A DNA stretch of 44,263 bases. Origin: Sphingomonadales bacterium UBA1936 (GTDB taxonomy: Bacteria > Pseudomonadota > Alphaproteobacteria > Sphingomonadales > Sphingomonadaceae). The stretch covers positions 1 to 44,263 of the forward strand of contig DDFE01000148.1 of the NCBI GenBank assembly GCA_002336985.1, in the 5' to 3' direction. The position numbers were made by a program, and so were the translations under genes. Of this stretch, positions 34,545 to 41,737 are shown piece after piece (positions within the stretch are counted from its first letter, which is position 1; the number at the start of each line of letters is the position of its first letter). The notes below the pieces were generated by a model. That model ran no database searches. It saw only the letters and a list, made by a program, of their open reading frames with translations, and was not told the origin of the DNA.

Positions 34545-34935
34545 CCGGCTCTACTTCCCCGCCGATTGCGGCCGCAATCAATGCGACAACCTCGTACAGA
34601 TTGTAGGGCTTGCTGACGAGAGGGATGTCAAAGTCCAATTCGGGGCGAGTGAGGTGACCCGAAGTTACAGCCACCGGTAGCAAGGGAAAATCTCGCTTCA
34701 GCGTGGCGGCTAATTGCACTCCATCGATGTCGCCCGGCATCCGCACATCCGTAAAAACGAAATCGACCGGGCTTGCCCTCGCATAAAGCAACGCCTCGTC
34801 GGCGGTCGCAGCTTCAACAACTGTGTACCCCGCGTCGCGCAAGGCGTCAGCAATCAACCATCGAACCAGCGGCTCGTCTTCGACGACGAGCACCGTCTTG
34901 AGTGCGGGGCTCAACTCCTCATCATGAGCGGTCAC
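34531..34935 (-). CDS. Stand-alone receiver (CheY-like) protein
   Basis: This is a 134-residue receiver with all key residues: acidic pair in VLVVEDEPLVR, Asp63 in FVFTDVRMPGDIDG, Thr/Ser position in VAVTSGH, and Lys in LVSKPYN. The short tail is acidic and carries no DNA-binding domain. It is the first gene of a two-receiver operon. Receivers of this kind (FixJ/CpdR-like in sequence style) are common in alphaproteobacteria, often acting with hybrid HWE-type kinases. The partner is unknown. Confidence 0.87.
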   Translation of the reverse strand: MTAHDEELSPALKTVLVVEDEPLVRWLIADALRDAGYTVVEAATADEALLYARASPVDFVFTDVRMPGDIDGVQLAATLKRDFPLLPVAVTSGHLTRPELDFDIPLVSKPYNLYEVVALIAAAIGGEVEPDDTQ

Positions 34936-35429
34936 CGCCGCACCGCAATAGCAACGTGCCTAGATTGCGATCGCTCCGGTCCGAGCACATGTCTCTTGCA
35001 AATATTCGACATCATGCCCCCCTGGTGTCTCGCGGTCGTTGTGGATCTAAAACTGGCGATGCCCGAGACCTTCAATCTGGTCTGTGGGGTATCAATGCAG
35101 ATCAAGACCCGGTGTTCCGTTCGGCCCGGATTTTGAGCAATACACCTCACGATCTCCGGTCGTGCAACGTAAGTATTTCGGCGTTGTCGAGCCTCAATCT
35201 GGCCACGACCCGACTTCATAGAATTTTGAAATTGAGCGCTACCAGCGCCGCCGGGATGCACAGCAACCACAAAGGTGAAGCCATCGAGCGCCGCAGTCCG
35301 ACGAGGATGCTGCGACGATCTGTCGTCATCTCGAGAGCCCAGCTTCGAACAAATCTCACTCCAAGAGTTGCACATCTCCACATTTCGTCTATTCTGGAAT
35401 TATCGATTGAATAATGAGCGGAGGGAAGA
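34936..35429. other. 494-base stretch without a supported gene
   Basis: Open frames on both strands here (for example 34932-35381 minus) lack family resemblance. The stretch separates the divergent receiver operon and the exported-protein gene, and has lower G+C toward 35,400. It may hold both promoters and remnant DNA. Confidence 0.5.
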
Positions 35430-35822
35430 ATGTTGAAGGCTGTGGTTAGCGTTCTGGCTGGATGCGCAGCGGTTATCGCTTCGAGCGGATCACTCGCGGA
35501 AACCGGGAAGATAGCGGCCCCGATGAAGATGACGCTCGCGGGCGAGGGCCGTTGGACGGTCCAGTGCAAGTTCGAAATCCGGAACGGCATCATCAACGAA
35601 GAGAAGTTCGGCCCCAGGGGAACCGCGCCGGTCGTCTTTTCAATGGCCAATCTTCAACACGGAAGCTGCGATTACAAAGCGCCGGGCAAGCCGCTCGTCG
35701 TTTCCATTGAGGGCGGTGGGTGGACCTGTCCTTTTGGTACGCCCGCAGATGCGAAGTGCGAACAGGCGTTCGCCGCTGGCGCGTCGGGGGCATTCCGCTT
35801 CGCCATGAAGGGGCAGAGGTAG
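35430..35822 (+). CDS. Exported protein of unknown function with four cysteines
   Basis: This 130-residue protein has a signal peptide (LKAVVSVLAGCAAVIASSGSLA, cleaved near Ala-Glu). The mature part of about 105 residues is beta-rich and has four Cys (VQCKFEI, GSCDYK, WTCPFG, AKCEQAF), which could form two disulfides in the periplasm. GGAGGGAAGA sits just before the ATG, a strong ribosome site. It precedes the arsenic operon by 65 bases on the same strand. I do not recognise the family; metal or metalloid binding would be a guess. Confidence 0.72.
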   Translation: MLKAVVSVLAGCAAVIASSGSLAETGKIAAPMKMTLAGEGRWTVQCKFEIRNGIINEEKFGPRGTAPVVFSMANLQHGSCDYKAPGKPLVVSIEGGGWTCPFGTPADAKCEQAFAAGASGAFRFAMKGQR

Positions 35823-35887
35823 CGGTCACCCGCGTCCGACGCGCTAGCCCGCGTTGTTCAATGCGACATTTCCTCTAAAGACGAATC

Positions 35888-36241
35888 ATGGAACCAAAAG
35901 ATGCAGTTGCAGCCCTTTCGTCGCTCGCTCACGGCGCGCGGCTCTCGGTTTTCCGTATGTTGATGCAGGCCGGAGCCGATGGCATTGCGGCGGGAGAGAT
36001 TGCCCGCAGGTTGGGCGTGCCGCCGAACACGCTTTCATCCAACCTCAACATCTTGTCGAACGCGGGATTGATCGAGAATCGCCGCGAAGGCCGAACGCTG
36101 ATCTACACGGCGCGCTATACGCAGATGACAGAGTTGCTGGAATTTCTCATCCACGACTGCTGCTCAGGACAGCCGGAGATTTGTGCGCCGCTGGCCGATG
36201 TCGTGTTGCGGAGCCGGTGCCTGAAAGGTGGGACGGCATGA
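35888..36241 (+). CDS. arsR: ArsR family arsenite-responsive repressor
   Basis: This is a 117-residue winged-helix repressor (LAHGARLSVFRMLMQAGADGIAAGEIARRLGVPPNTLSSNLNILSNAGLI). The As(III)-binding cysteines are Cys91, Cys92 and Cys99 in HDCCSGQPEIC near the C-terminus, the arrangement known from Acidithiobacillus ferrooxidans ArsR rather than the CVC of plasmid R773 ArsR. It represses the operon until arsenite binds. It is the first gene of five, all joined by four-base overlaps. Confidence 0.93.
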   Translation: MEPKDAVAALSSLAHGARLSVFRMLMQAGADGIAAGEIARRLGVPPNTLSSNLNILSNAGLIENRREGRTLIYTARYTQMTELLEFLIHDCCSGQPEICAPLADVVLRSRCLKGGTA

Positions 36242-36744
36242 CGCGGGTGTTCAACGTCCTGTTCCTCTGCACCGGCAATTCAGCACGGAGCATTCTGGCC
36301 GAGGCAACGCTGAACAAGCTGGGGGCTGGCCGCTTCCGTGCCTACAGCGCGGGAAGCCAGCCGAAAGGCACGGTGCATCCCGGTGCAATCCGTCTACTCG
36401 AGCGGCTGAACTACGACGTTAGCGAGTTTCGCTCCAAAAGCTGGGACGAGTTCGCCACGCCCGACGCGCCGCGGTTTGCTTTCATTTTCACCGTCTGCGA
36501 CAACGCCGCCAACGAAACCTGCCCGATTTGGCCGGGGCACCCGATGACGGCGCATTGGGGTGTTCCCGATCCGGCAGCGGTCGAAGGAACGGAAGAGGAG
36601 GTCGAGGCGGCCTTTGTCCGTGCGCACATGATGCTGTCGAACCGTATCGGCCTGTTCACCGCGCTGCCTTTCGATGCGCTCGACGAGTTGGTTCTTCGCA
36701 ACCACCTCCGAGAAATCGGCGCGCACGAGGATGCCGAAGCATGA
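36238..36744 (+). CDS. arsC: Arsenate reductase, low-molecular-weight phosphatase type
   Basis: This is a 168-residue protein with the P-loop CTGNSARS (LFLCTGNSARSILAEA) of LMW protein tyrosine phosphatase-like arsenate reductases. It carries further conserved parts (FRSKSWDEFA and FTVCDNAANETCPIWPG). It reduces arsenate to arsenite with thiol help (thioredoxin or glutaredoxin type). It overlaps arsR and the second arsC by four bases each. The open frame upstream belongs to arsR shadows, so ATG 36238 is the start. Confidence 0.92.
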   Translation: MTRVFNVLFLCTGNSARSILAEATLNKLGAGRFRAYSAGSQPKGTVHPGAIRLLERLNYDVSEFRSKSWDEFATPDAPRFAFIFTVCDNAANETCPIWPGHPMTAHWGVPDPAAVEGTEEEVEAAFVRAHMMLSNRIGLFTALPFDALDELVLRNHLREIGAHEDAEA

Positions 36745-37142
36745 ACGCCACGATCTGGCATAACCCTGCCTGCGGCACCTCGCGCAATACGCTGGCGATG
36801 ATCCGCGTGACCGGTATCGAGCCGACCGTCATCGAGTATCTCGTGACGCCGCCAGACCGCGCGACGCTTGAGCGTTTGATCGAAACCGCAGGACTGACGC
36901 CGCGTGCGCTGCTGCGCCAGAAAGGTACGCCCTACGCCGATCTTGGCCTCGACGATGAAGCCCTCACTGACGAAGCGCTGATCGACGCGATGATGGCGCA
37001 TCCGATCCTCATCAATCGCCCGCTGGTCGAAACGGCGCGTGGGGTTCGCCTGTGCCGTCCATCCGAGGTCGTGCTTGAGATACTGCCCAAGCCACTCGCC
37101 CAGGACTTCGTGAAAGAGGACGGTGAGGTCGTTCGCGCATGA
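36741..37142 (+). CDS. arsC: Arsenate reductase, glutaredoxin-dependent ArsC type
   Basis: This is a 133-residue protein of the Spx/ArsC fold with the catalytic Cys in WHNPACGTSRNTLAMI. The later HPILINRPLVET contains the conserved Arg, and VRLCRPSEVVLEILP matches plasmid R773-type ArsC. It is the second, unrelated arsenate reductase of the operon; the two types use different electron donors. Coupled to its neighbours by four-base overlaps. Confidence 0.93.
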   Translation: MNATIWHNPACGTSRNTLAMIRVTGIEPTVIEYLVTPPDRATLERLIETAGLTPRALLRQKGTPYADLGLDDEALTDEALIDAMMAHPILINRPLVETARGVRLCRPSEVVLEILPKPLAQDFVKEDGEVVRA

Positions 37143-37873
37143 ACGATCTGCCCAATGTCGCGTCCCCGTTTTTCGACATACCGACGACCGCCTCACTCGG
37201 CATCAAGCCGGTAGCAACGCACCCGCCGCGCATCCTGTTGCTCTACGGGTCGCTGCGCGAACGCTCCTACAGCAAGCTGCTGGTCCTCGAAGCCGAGCGG
37301 CTCTTGCAGACGATGGGGTGCGAGACGCGGGTGTTCGATCCCACCGGCCTGCCGCTCCCGGATAGCGTGGCGAACGATCATCCCAAGGTGGCCGAGTTGC
37401 GCGCCCTGTCGCTGTGGTCCGAAGGGCATGTGTGGTGTTCGCCAGAGAGGCACGGCGCGATCACCGGCATCATCAAGGCCCAGATTGACTGGATACCACT
37501 AGAGGATGGCGGCGTTCGCCCGACGCAGGGCCGCACGCTAGCAGTCATGCAGGTCTCGGGGGGAAGCCAGTCGTTCAACGCGGTCAACACGCTACGGTTG
37601 CTGGGGCGATGGATGCGGATGATAACAATCCCGAACCAGTCGAGCGTCCCGAAAGCCTATACCGAGTTCGGCAACGACGGACGCATGAAGCCGGGGCCGC
37701 TGTATGAGCGGGTCGTCGATGTGATGGAGGAACTGGTCAAGTTCACCCTCCTGACGCGGGACCGGACCGACTACCTTACGGATCGCTACTCCGAACGGAA
37801 ATCCGAAGGACGGCCACCGGCAGGAGCCGAACATCTTGCGGCCATCGCCGAACCTGCCGAGCCTTGTCGATGA
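37139..37873 (+). CDS. arsH: ArsH, NADPH-dependent FMN oxidoreductase
   Basis: This is a 244-residue flavodoxin-like enzyme with the ArsH pattern (RILLLYGSLRERSYSKLLVLEAERLL, then FDPTGLPLPD, LSLWSEGHVWCSPERHGAITGIIKAQIDWIPL and MQVSGGSQSFNAVNTLRLLGRWMRM). ArsH oxidises trivalent organoarsenicals and may lower oxidative stress. It overlaps the arsC before it and the aqpS-like gene after it by four bases each. Confidence 0.94.
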   Translation: MNDLPNVASPFFDIPTTASLGIKPVATHPPRILLLYGSLRERSYSKLLVLEAERLLQTMGCETRVFDPTGLPLPDSVANDHPKVAELRALSLWSEGHVWCSPERHGAITGIIKAQIDWIPLEDGGVRPTQGRTLAVMQVSGGSQSFNAVNTLRLLGRWMRMITIPNQSSVPKAYTEFGNDGRMKPGPLYERVVDVMEELVKFTLLTRDRTDYLTDRYSERKSEGRPPAGAEHLAAIAEPAEPCR

Positions 37874-38535
37874 GCGCGCCGCTCATGCGCCGGTTGCTCG
37901 CGGAAGGGATTGGCTCCGCCATGCTGTTCGCGACCGTCATCGGGTCAGGGATCATGGCCGAGCGGTTGGCGGGCGGTAATGTCGCTATCGCCTTGCTGGG
38001 CAACACGCTCGCGACGGGTGCCATCCTGTTCGTGCTGATTACGATGTTGGGGCCGATCTCTGGCGTGCATCTCAATCCGGCCGTCAGCCTTGTTGCCGCT
38101 GCCCGTCGCGATTTAAGTTGGCGCGATGCCGCCGCCTACGTCGTTGCTCAACTGTGCTTCGGCATTGTGGGCGTGTGGATTGCGCATCTTATGTTCGATG
38201 TGCCGATCATTCAATTCTCAACCCAGGCCCGCAACGGCGTTGGGCAATGGACCGGAGAGGCTGTCGCGACTTTTGGGCTCATTTTGACCATCATCGGCAC
38301 AGTGCGGCATCGTCCAGGCTGGGTTCCTGCCAGCGTCGCGCTCTATATTATCGCCGCCTACTGGTTCACGTCGTCGACGAGCTTCGCCAATCCAGCGATC
38401 ACCATTGCCCGCAGTCTGTCAGACAGTTTTGCGGGGATCGCACCGGTCGATGTACCGATGTTTATCCTGTCGCAAGCTTTCGGTGCTGTTTGTGCAGCAT
38501 TGGTCGCTAGCAGCCTATTCTCGCCCGAAGGGTAA
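37870..38535 (+). CDS. aqpS: Aquaporin family channel, AqpS-like arsenite channel
   Basis: This 221-residue MIP-family channel has six helices and both NPA boxes: HLNPAVS with Asn69 and FANPAITIARS with Asn174, followed by the filter Arg181. In Sinorhizobium meliloti an aqpS gene replaces the arsenite pump in an arsR-aqpS-arsC-arsH operon, letting As(III) leave by diffusion after reduction of As(V). The same logic fits here, since no arsB or acr3 gene is present in the window. ATG 37870 overlaps the arsH stop; an upstream in-frame TTG is not needed. Confidence 0.9.
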   Translation: MSAPLMRRLLAEGIGSAMLFATVIGSGIMAERLAGGNVAIALLGNTLATGAILFVLITMLGPISGVHLNPAVSLVAAARRDLSWRDAAAYVVAQLCFGIVGVWIAHLMFDVPIIQFSTQARNGVGQWTGEAVATFGLILTIIGTVRHRPGWVPASVALYIIAAYWFTSSTSFANPAITIARSLSDSFAGIAPVDVPMFILSQAFGAVCAALVASSLFSPEG

Positions 38536-38777
38536 TGACTCAAGAGAGGTGATGGAGCGTGAGTCTGCGTGCTTAGCAGCTTTTCGGAGATCACCTTGCG
38601 TGCAATGTGGCGTTGATTCCATGATCGCTTTCGGGAAGTCGACGAACAACGAGAAGCGTCCAATTTGGAGGCTTACCCCACGTATGCGCCGAAAACTTCG
38701 TAATATAACGAACTGTTTTGTGAAAGCTGATGACGGTCGATCTGCTGCCCGTAGTGAGCCAATCAAATTTTTGATGT

Positions 38778-38807
38778 TTGACAGTGTGACGTACCAGTAG
38801 CTATCTG
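38778..38807 (+). promoter_or_regulatory. Probable sigma-70 promoter of the wHTH/NTase pair
   Basis: A perfect TTGACA (38778-38783) is followed after 18 bases by TATCTG (38802-38807), a partial -10 match. The -10 box abuts the symmetric operator. It lies in a 308-base gap (38536-38843) that otherwise holds no supported gene. Confidence 0.5.
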
Positions 38808-38831
38808 TCCTTGGTCCTAGGACAGGGGACA
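38806..38831. promoter_or_regulatory. Symmetric operator upstream of the wHTH/NTase pair
   Basis: The 26-base dyad has four half-sites: TGTCC (38806-38810), GTCCT (38814-38818), AGGAC (38819-38823) and GGACA (38827-38831). The spacing is mirror-perfect about 38818/38819. It sits between the promoter and ATG 38844, as expected for negative autoregulation. Confidence 0.7.
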
Positions 38832-38843
38832 TTAAAGCTGATT

Positions 38844-39395
38844 ATGAAAAGCCAAGATATCGTCATTTTGCTAAAGCTAGCGAGCTTGGAATATCAGGCA
38901 GGTCGGGCTTCGGTTGGTGAACACGAAAACGCCGACCCATTTGCGTTGCGGAGCCTGGAAGGCGCACTGGGCATCAGCAAAACGGAAATAAGCGCATCGA
39001 TTCAGCGCAGTATCGCTGCCGCATTGGCGATCAAGTCCAACGGTCGTCCGAAAGTAAACCGCCGCAATCTGACGGAATTCGTCCAGCACGGACTGAAATA
39101 CGTGTTCCCTGGCAAACCTGGTCCCCCGCAGCGTGGCGTCGCTACAAGCTTTGCTGCACCCATGCTCGAAGGACAACTCGTTAGCTCCGGTGCGGACATC
39201 TACGTTTGGCCTCACGCCGACGGGATCCGGCGAGGGATATCGATAATTCCGTTGTTCAAATCCGTTCCTGACGCTGCTCTTAAAGACGAGCGATTTTACG
39301 AATTTCTGGCGCTTGTTGATGCAATCAGACTAGGTAATCAGCGCGAAGAAAAACTGGCTCAAAACAAATTTGAAGAACGCATGATACAAGTATGA
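38844..39395 (+). CDS. Winged-helix protein, probable antitoxin/repressor of an NTase pair
   Basis: This is a 183-residue protein with an N-terminal MarR-like winged helix (KSQDIVILLKLASLE, then ALRSLEGALGISKTEISASIQRSIAAAL). A conserved middle follows (RRNLTEFVQHGLKYVFPGKPGPPQRGVATSFAAP), and a C-terminal part with IYVWPHADGIRRGISIIPLFKSVPDAALKDERFYEFLALVDAIR. The same protein type is often found directly before a small nucleotidyltransferase. ATG 38844 follows a perfect promoter/operator arrangement, which suggests that the protein binds the operator and represses its own operon, as AbiEi does. It overlaps the NTase gene by four bases. Antitoxin function is inferred. Confidence 0.82.
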   Translation: MKSQDIVILLKLASLEYQAGRASVGEHENADPFALRSLEGALGISKTEISASIQRSIAAALAIKSNGRPKVNRRNLTEFVQHGLKYVFPGKPGPPQRGVATSFAAPMLEGQLVSSGADIYVWPHADGIRRGISIIPLFKSVPDAALKDERFYEFLALVDAIRLGNQREEKLAQNKFEERMIQV

Positions 39396-40096
39396 GTCTT
39401 CAGGGCGAACTTCTCGCAATGTTGGAGACTGTTGCCGAGGCGCTCGGCGACGATCTTTGCCAGAAAATGGTATTCGTAGGCGGGTGCTCGACCGCTGTAC
39501 TGATCACTGACGAAATCACGTTGCAGGAGGTGCGGGCCACAGACGATGTGGATCTGATAGTGGGCCTGACTGGCATGGCTCAGTGGATGCAGCTCCAGGA
39601 AATTCTGAACAAGAAAGGCTTTACGGTATCTGGAGACGACGAGGTCATCTGCCGAATGCGGCTCGGCAATCTCAAGGTCGATTTCATGCCAGACGATCCA
39701 GATATTCTGGGGTTTAGCAACCGCTGGTACAAAGAGGGCATCGGCACTGCCATCAAGTACGTCTTGCCCAGCGGACGGATAATAAAGCACCTGACATCGC
39801 CCTTATTTCTGGCCACAAAACTCGAAGCTTATGGTGGGAGAGGGCAGAACGATCCCCTTGGAAGCCATGACTTGGAAGATATCATCAACGTTGTGGATGG
39901 AAGACCCACTCTTTTGAGCGAGGTTCAGGCGGCACAGAACGAGGTTCGCAGATACCTGTCGGAACAGTTTGAAGCGTTGTTACAACATCCGGACTTCGAA
40001 AGCTTTCTCTATGGAAACATCAGGGGTTCTGACGGCAGAGCCGAGCTCGTACGCACGAGGGTAAAGGCGCTCGCCGAACTGAATTCTGGCCGATGA
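39392..40096 (+). CDS. Nucleotidyltransferase, probable AbiEii-like toxin
   Basis: This is a 234-residue protein of the polymerase-beta nucleotidyltransferase fold. The motif GG-S is in FVGGCSTAVL (Gly30-Gly31), the acidic pair Asp52-x-Asp54 in TDDVDLIVGL, and the third Asp97 in LKVDFMPDD. A later block (FLATKLEAYGGRGQ...SHDLEDIINVVDG) resembles the K-x-R and D-x-x-D motifs of AbiEii/MenT-like toxins, which add nucleotides to tRNA. The family is common but not characterised to my knowledge. It is coupled to the winged-helix gene by four bases, and faces the integrase gene. Confidence 0.83.
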   Translation: MSLQGELLAMLETVAEALGDDLCQKMVFVGGCSTAVLITDEITLQEVRATDDVDLIVGLTGMAQWMQLQEILNKKGFTVSGDDEVICRMRLGNLKVDFMPDDPDILGFSNRWYKEGIGTAIKYVLPSGRIIKHLTSPLFLATKLEAYGGRGQNDPLGSHDLEDIINVVDGRPTLLSEVQAAQNEVRRYLSEQFEALLQHPDFESFLYGNIRGSDGRAELVRTRVKALAELNSGR

Positions 40097-40126
40097 ATAT
40101 GAAGAGTACTCCGATCGCCCCAGCTC

Positions 40127-41359
40127 TCACAAACCAGTCTGAACCGCGGGATTGAAGCCTGCATCTTCTAGGAATTTGCCCCACCAAGCCAACATGTTTC
40201 GACGATGTGGAAGGTAGATTGCCGAGTTGTACGCACCTCGGACGCCAGTGGTGATGTGAGCGAGTTGCGCCTCAATCCAGTCAGGTTCAAAAAGTCCTGT
40301 CTCGTTTAACACAGTGCTTGCGAGCCCACGAAATCCGTGAACGGTTGCTTTCCCACGAAGGCCGATACGGTACATTATGTCGAGCATCCGGTTTTCGCTA
40401 ATCACGCCGCTCTTGCTGTACGCCACCGGGAACAGGAATTGCCCAAGGTGGCTGTTGCCTGCGCCACGAAAAACATTCGCCTTTTCGATCGCGTCTAGCA
40501 AATCAGCGCCCTGTGGAGGCAGTGGCACGAGGTGCTCCGATCGCATTTTCATGCGATCCGCGGGAATGCGCCACATCACCTCAGGGGTCCCGCGACCCTC
40601 AATCTCATCCCAGCGAGCAAATCGCGTTTCTTGAGTGCGGACCATCGTGAGAATGGTCCAGCGCAGGGCGAGATGCGTGAGTTGCTCGCCTTCATCGGCA
40701 TGCATCTTTGTGAAGAAACTAGAAAGATCCTTAGCCTCTACTTTGGCACGGTGTCTCACCGGAGCAGGTTGCGCCATGGCAGCGCTTATGTCGCGGCTTG
40801 GGTCGCGCGTGCATTTGCTTTCGGCAAGCCCAAACCGAAAGACTTCGCCACAGTGATTACGGACGCGGTGTGCCATTTCGACGGAGCCGCGGTTCTCGAT
40901 TTTTCGAAGCGTGGCAAGAAGGGCGGGTGGTTCGATTGCACCGATGTTAACGTGACCAAGATCGGGGAAGATGTCTTCTTCAAGACGTGTCCGCACAATG
41001 CGCGCATAGCGTTGCGACCAGACAAGTTTCCGGGACTCCAGCCAGGCGTTTGCGACTGACTTGAAACTATTTGTCGAAGTTGCCGCTGCCTGGCGCTTAG
41101 CAGCCTTGCGAATTTCACTTGGATCTTGACCGGCGAACAGGCTTCGTTTCGCCTCATCGCGCCAATTTCTAGCTTCGGCTAAAGAAACGAATGGATAAGC
41201 TCCTCCAGAAAGCAATTTCTGCTTTCCGCCAAACCGATAGGTGAAACGCCAGTGCTTTTTGCCATTTGGCTGAACAAGGACGAACAGACCTCCACTGTCA
41301 GCCTTCTTGAAGGGTTTGGCGTCGGCCTTGAGTGCCCGGAGCGCAATGTCGGTCAGCAT
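40127..41359 (-). CDS. Tyrosine-type site-specific integrase (P4-like, DUF4102 front)
   Basis: This 410-residue integrase has the arm-binding DUF4102 front (LTDIALRALKADAKPFKKADSGGLFVLVQPNGKKHWRF) and core-binding and catalytic domains. The catalytic residues are Arg241 (MVRTQETRFARW), His341 and Arg344 (HGFRG), His368 (AHITTG) and Tyr377 (RGAYNSAIY). It appears full length and intact. The start codon lies 172 bases from the 3' end of tRNA-Pro, typical of elements that recombine with a tRNA 3' end. It should excise and insert the island. Confidence 0.94.
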   Translation of the reverse strand: MLTDIALRALKADAKPFKKADSGGLFVLVQPNGKKHWRFTYRFGGKQKLLSGGAYPFVSLAEARNWRDEAKRSLFAGQDPSEIRKAAKRQAAATSTNSFKSVANAWLESRKLVWSQRYARIVRTRLEEDIFPDLGHVNIGAIEPPALLATLRKIENRGSVEMAHRVRNHCGEVFRFGLAESKCTRDPSRDISAAMAQPAPVRHRAKVEAKDLSSFFTKMHADEGEQLTHLALRWTILTMVRTQETRFARWDEIEGRGTPEVMWRIPADRMKMRSEHLVPLPPQGADLLDAIEKANVFRGAGNSHLGQFLFPVAYSKSGVISENRMLDIMYRIGLRGKATVHGFRGLASTVLNETGLFEPDWIEAQLAHITTGVRGAYNSAIYLPHRRNMLAWWGKFLEDAGFNPAVQTGL

Positions 41360-41361
41360 GT

Positions 41362-41374
41362 TGGTAACTTACCA
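41362..41374. promoter_or_regulatory. Palindrome at the integrase start
   Basis: TGGTAA-C-TTACCA is a perfect dyad ending three bases upstream of the integrase ATG (minus strand). It could be an operator or a hairpin that limits integrase translation. Confidence 0.4.
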
Positions 41375-41473
41375 TCAGCCTCAAATTATACCAACAATTT
41401 TACCTGCAATTTCGTGGGCTCTCGTGATTTGTCATGGAGCCAAATGGAACGGGAAATTCTCAATTTTTGGCAG

Positions 41474-41524
41474 AAATCAGACAGTTTTTGGCCCTGCTTG
41501 GGCCATTTTGAGCTATTCTGATTT
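41474..41524. repeat. Nested inverted repeats between integrase and tRNA-Pro
   Basis: Outer arms AAATCAGA (41474-41481) and TCTGATTT (41517-41524) enclose a tight hairpin TGGCCC-tgctt-GGGCCA (41489-41505) followed by TTTT on the plus strand. It may be a terminator or part of the recombination site. Confidence 0.55.
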
Positions 41525-41531
41525 TAGATTT

Positions 41532-41608
41532 TGGTCGGGACGACAGGATTCGAACCTGCGACCCCCACACCCCCAGTGTGATGCGCTACCAGGCTGCGCT
41601 ACGTCCCG
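41532..41608 (-). tRNA. tRNA-Pro (anticodon GGG)
   Basis: The minus strand reads CGGGACGTAGCGCAGCCTGG as the acceptor/D-arm. The anticodon stem is TCACA/TGTGG around loop CTGGGGG (anticodon GGG), the T-arm is GCAGGTTCGAATCCTGT, and the acceptor closes with CGTCCCG plus A and an encoded CCA. The 77 bases include CCA. The gene is intact, and the integrase lies beyond its 3' end, so the 3' part is the probable attachment core restored by the element. Confidence 0.95.
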
Positions 41609-41737
41609 ACCGAGCGCGCGCCATTACGGGAGGGGGGCGGCGAAGGCAAGACCGGCATTGTGCACTTATGTTGCGTGGGGGCCGCGCCTCTGATACGCGC
41701 CGCCCCTTCGCCAATTACAGGCTTGATCAAACCCACG

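Noticed and set aside
34932..35381. Open frame of 149 codons on the minus strand
   Set aside because: No recognisable family, no ribosome site, overlaps an equally long frame on the other strand, and ends inside the receiver gene start.
41252..41521. Plus-strand open frames between integrase and tRNA
   Set aside because: They run across the integrase start and an A+T-rich regulatory region and show no protein-like pattern.
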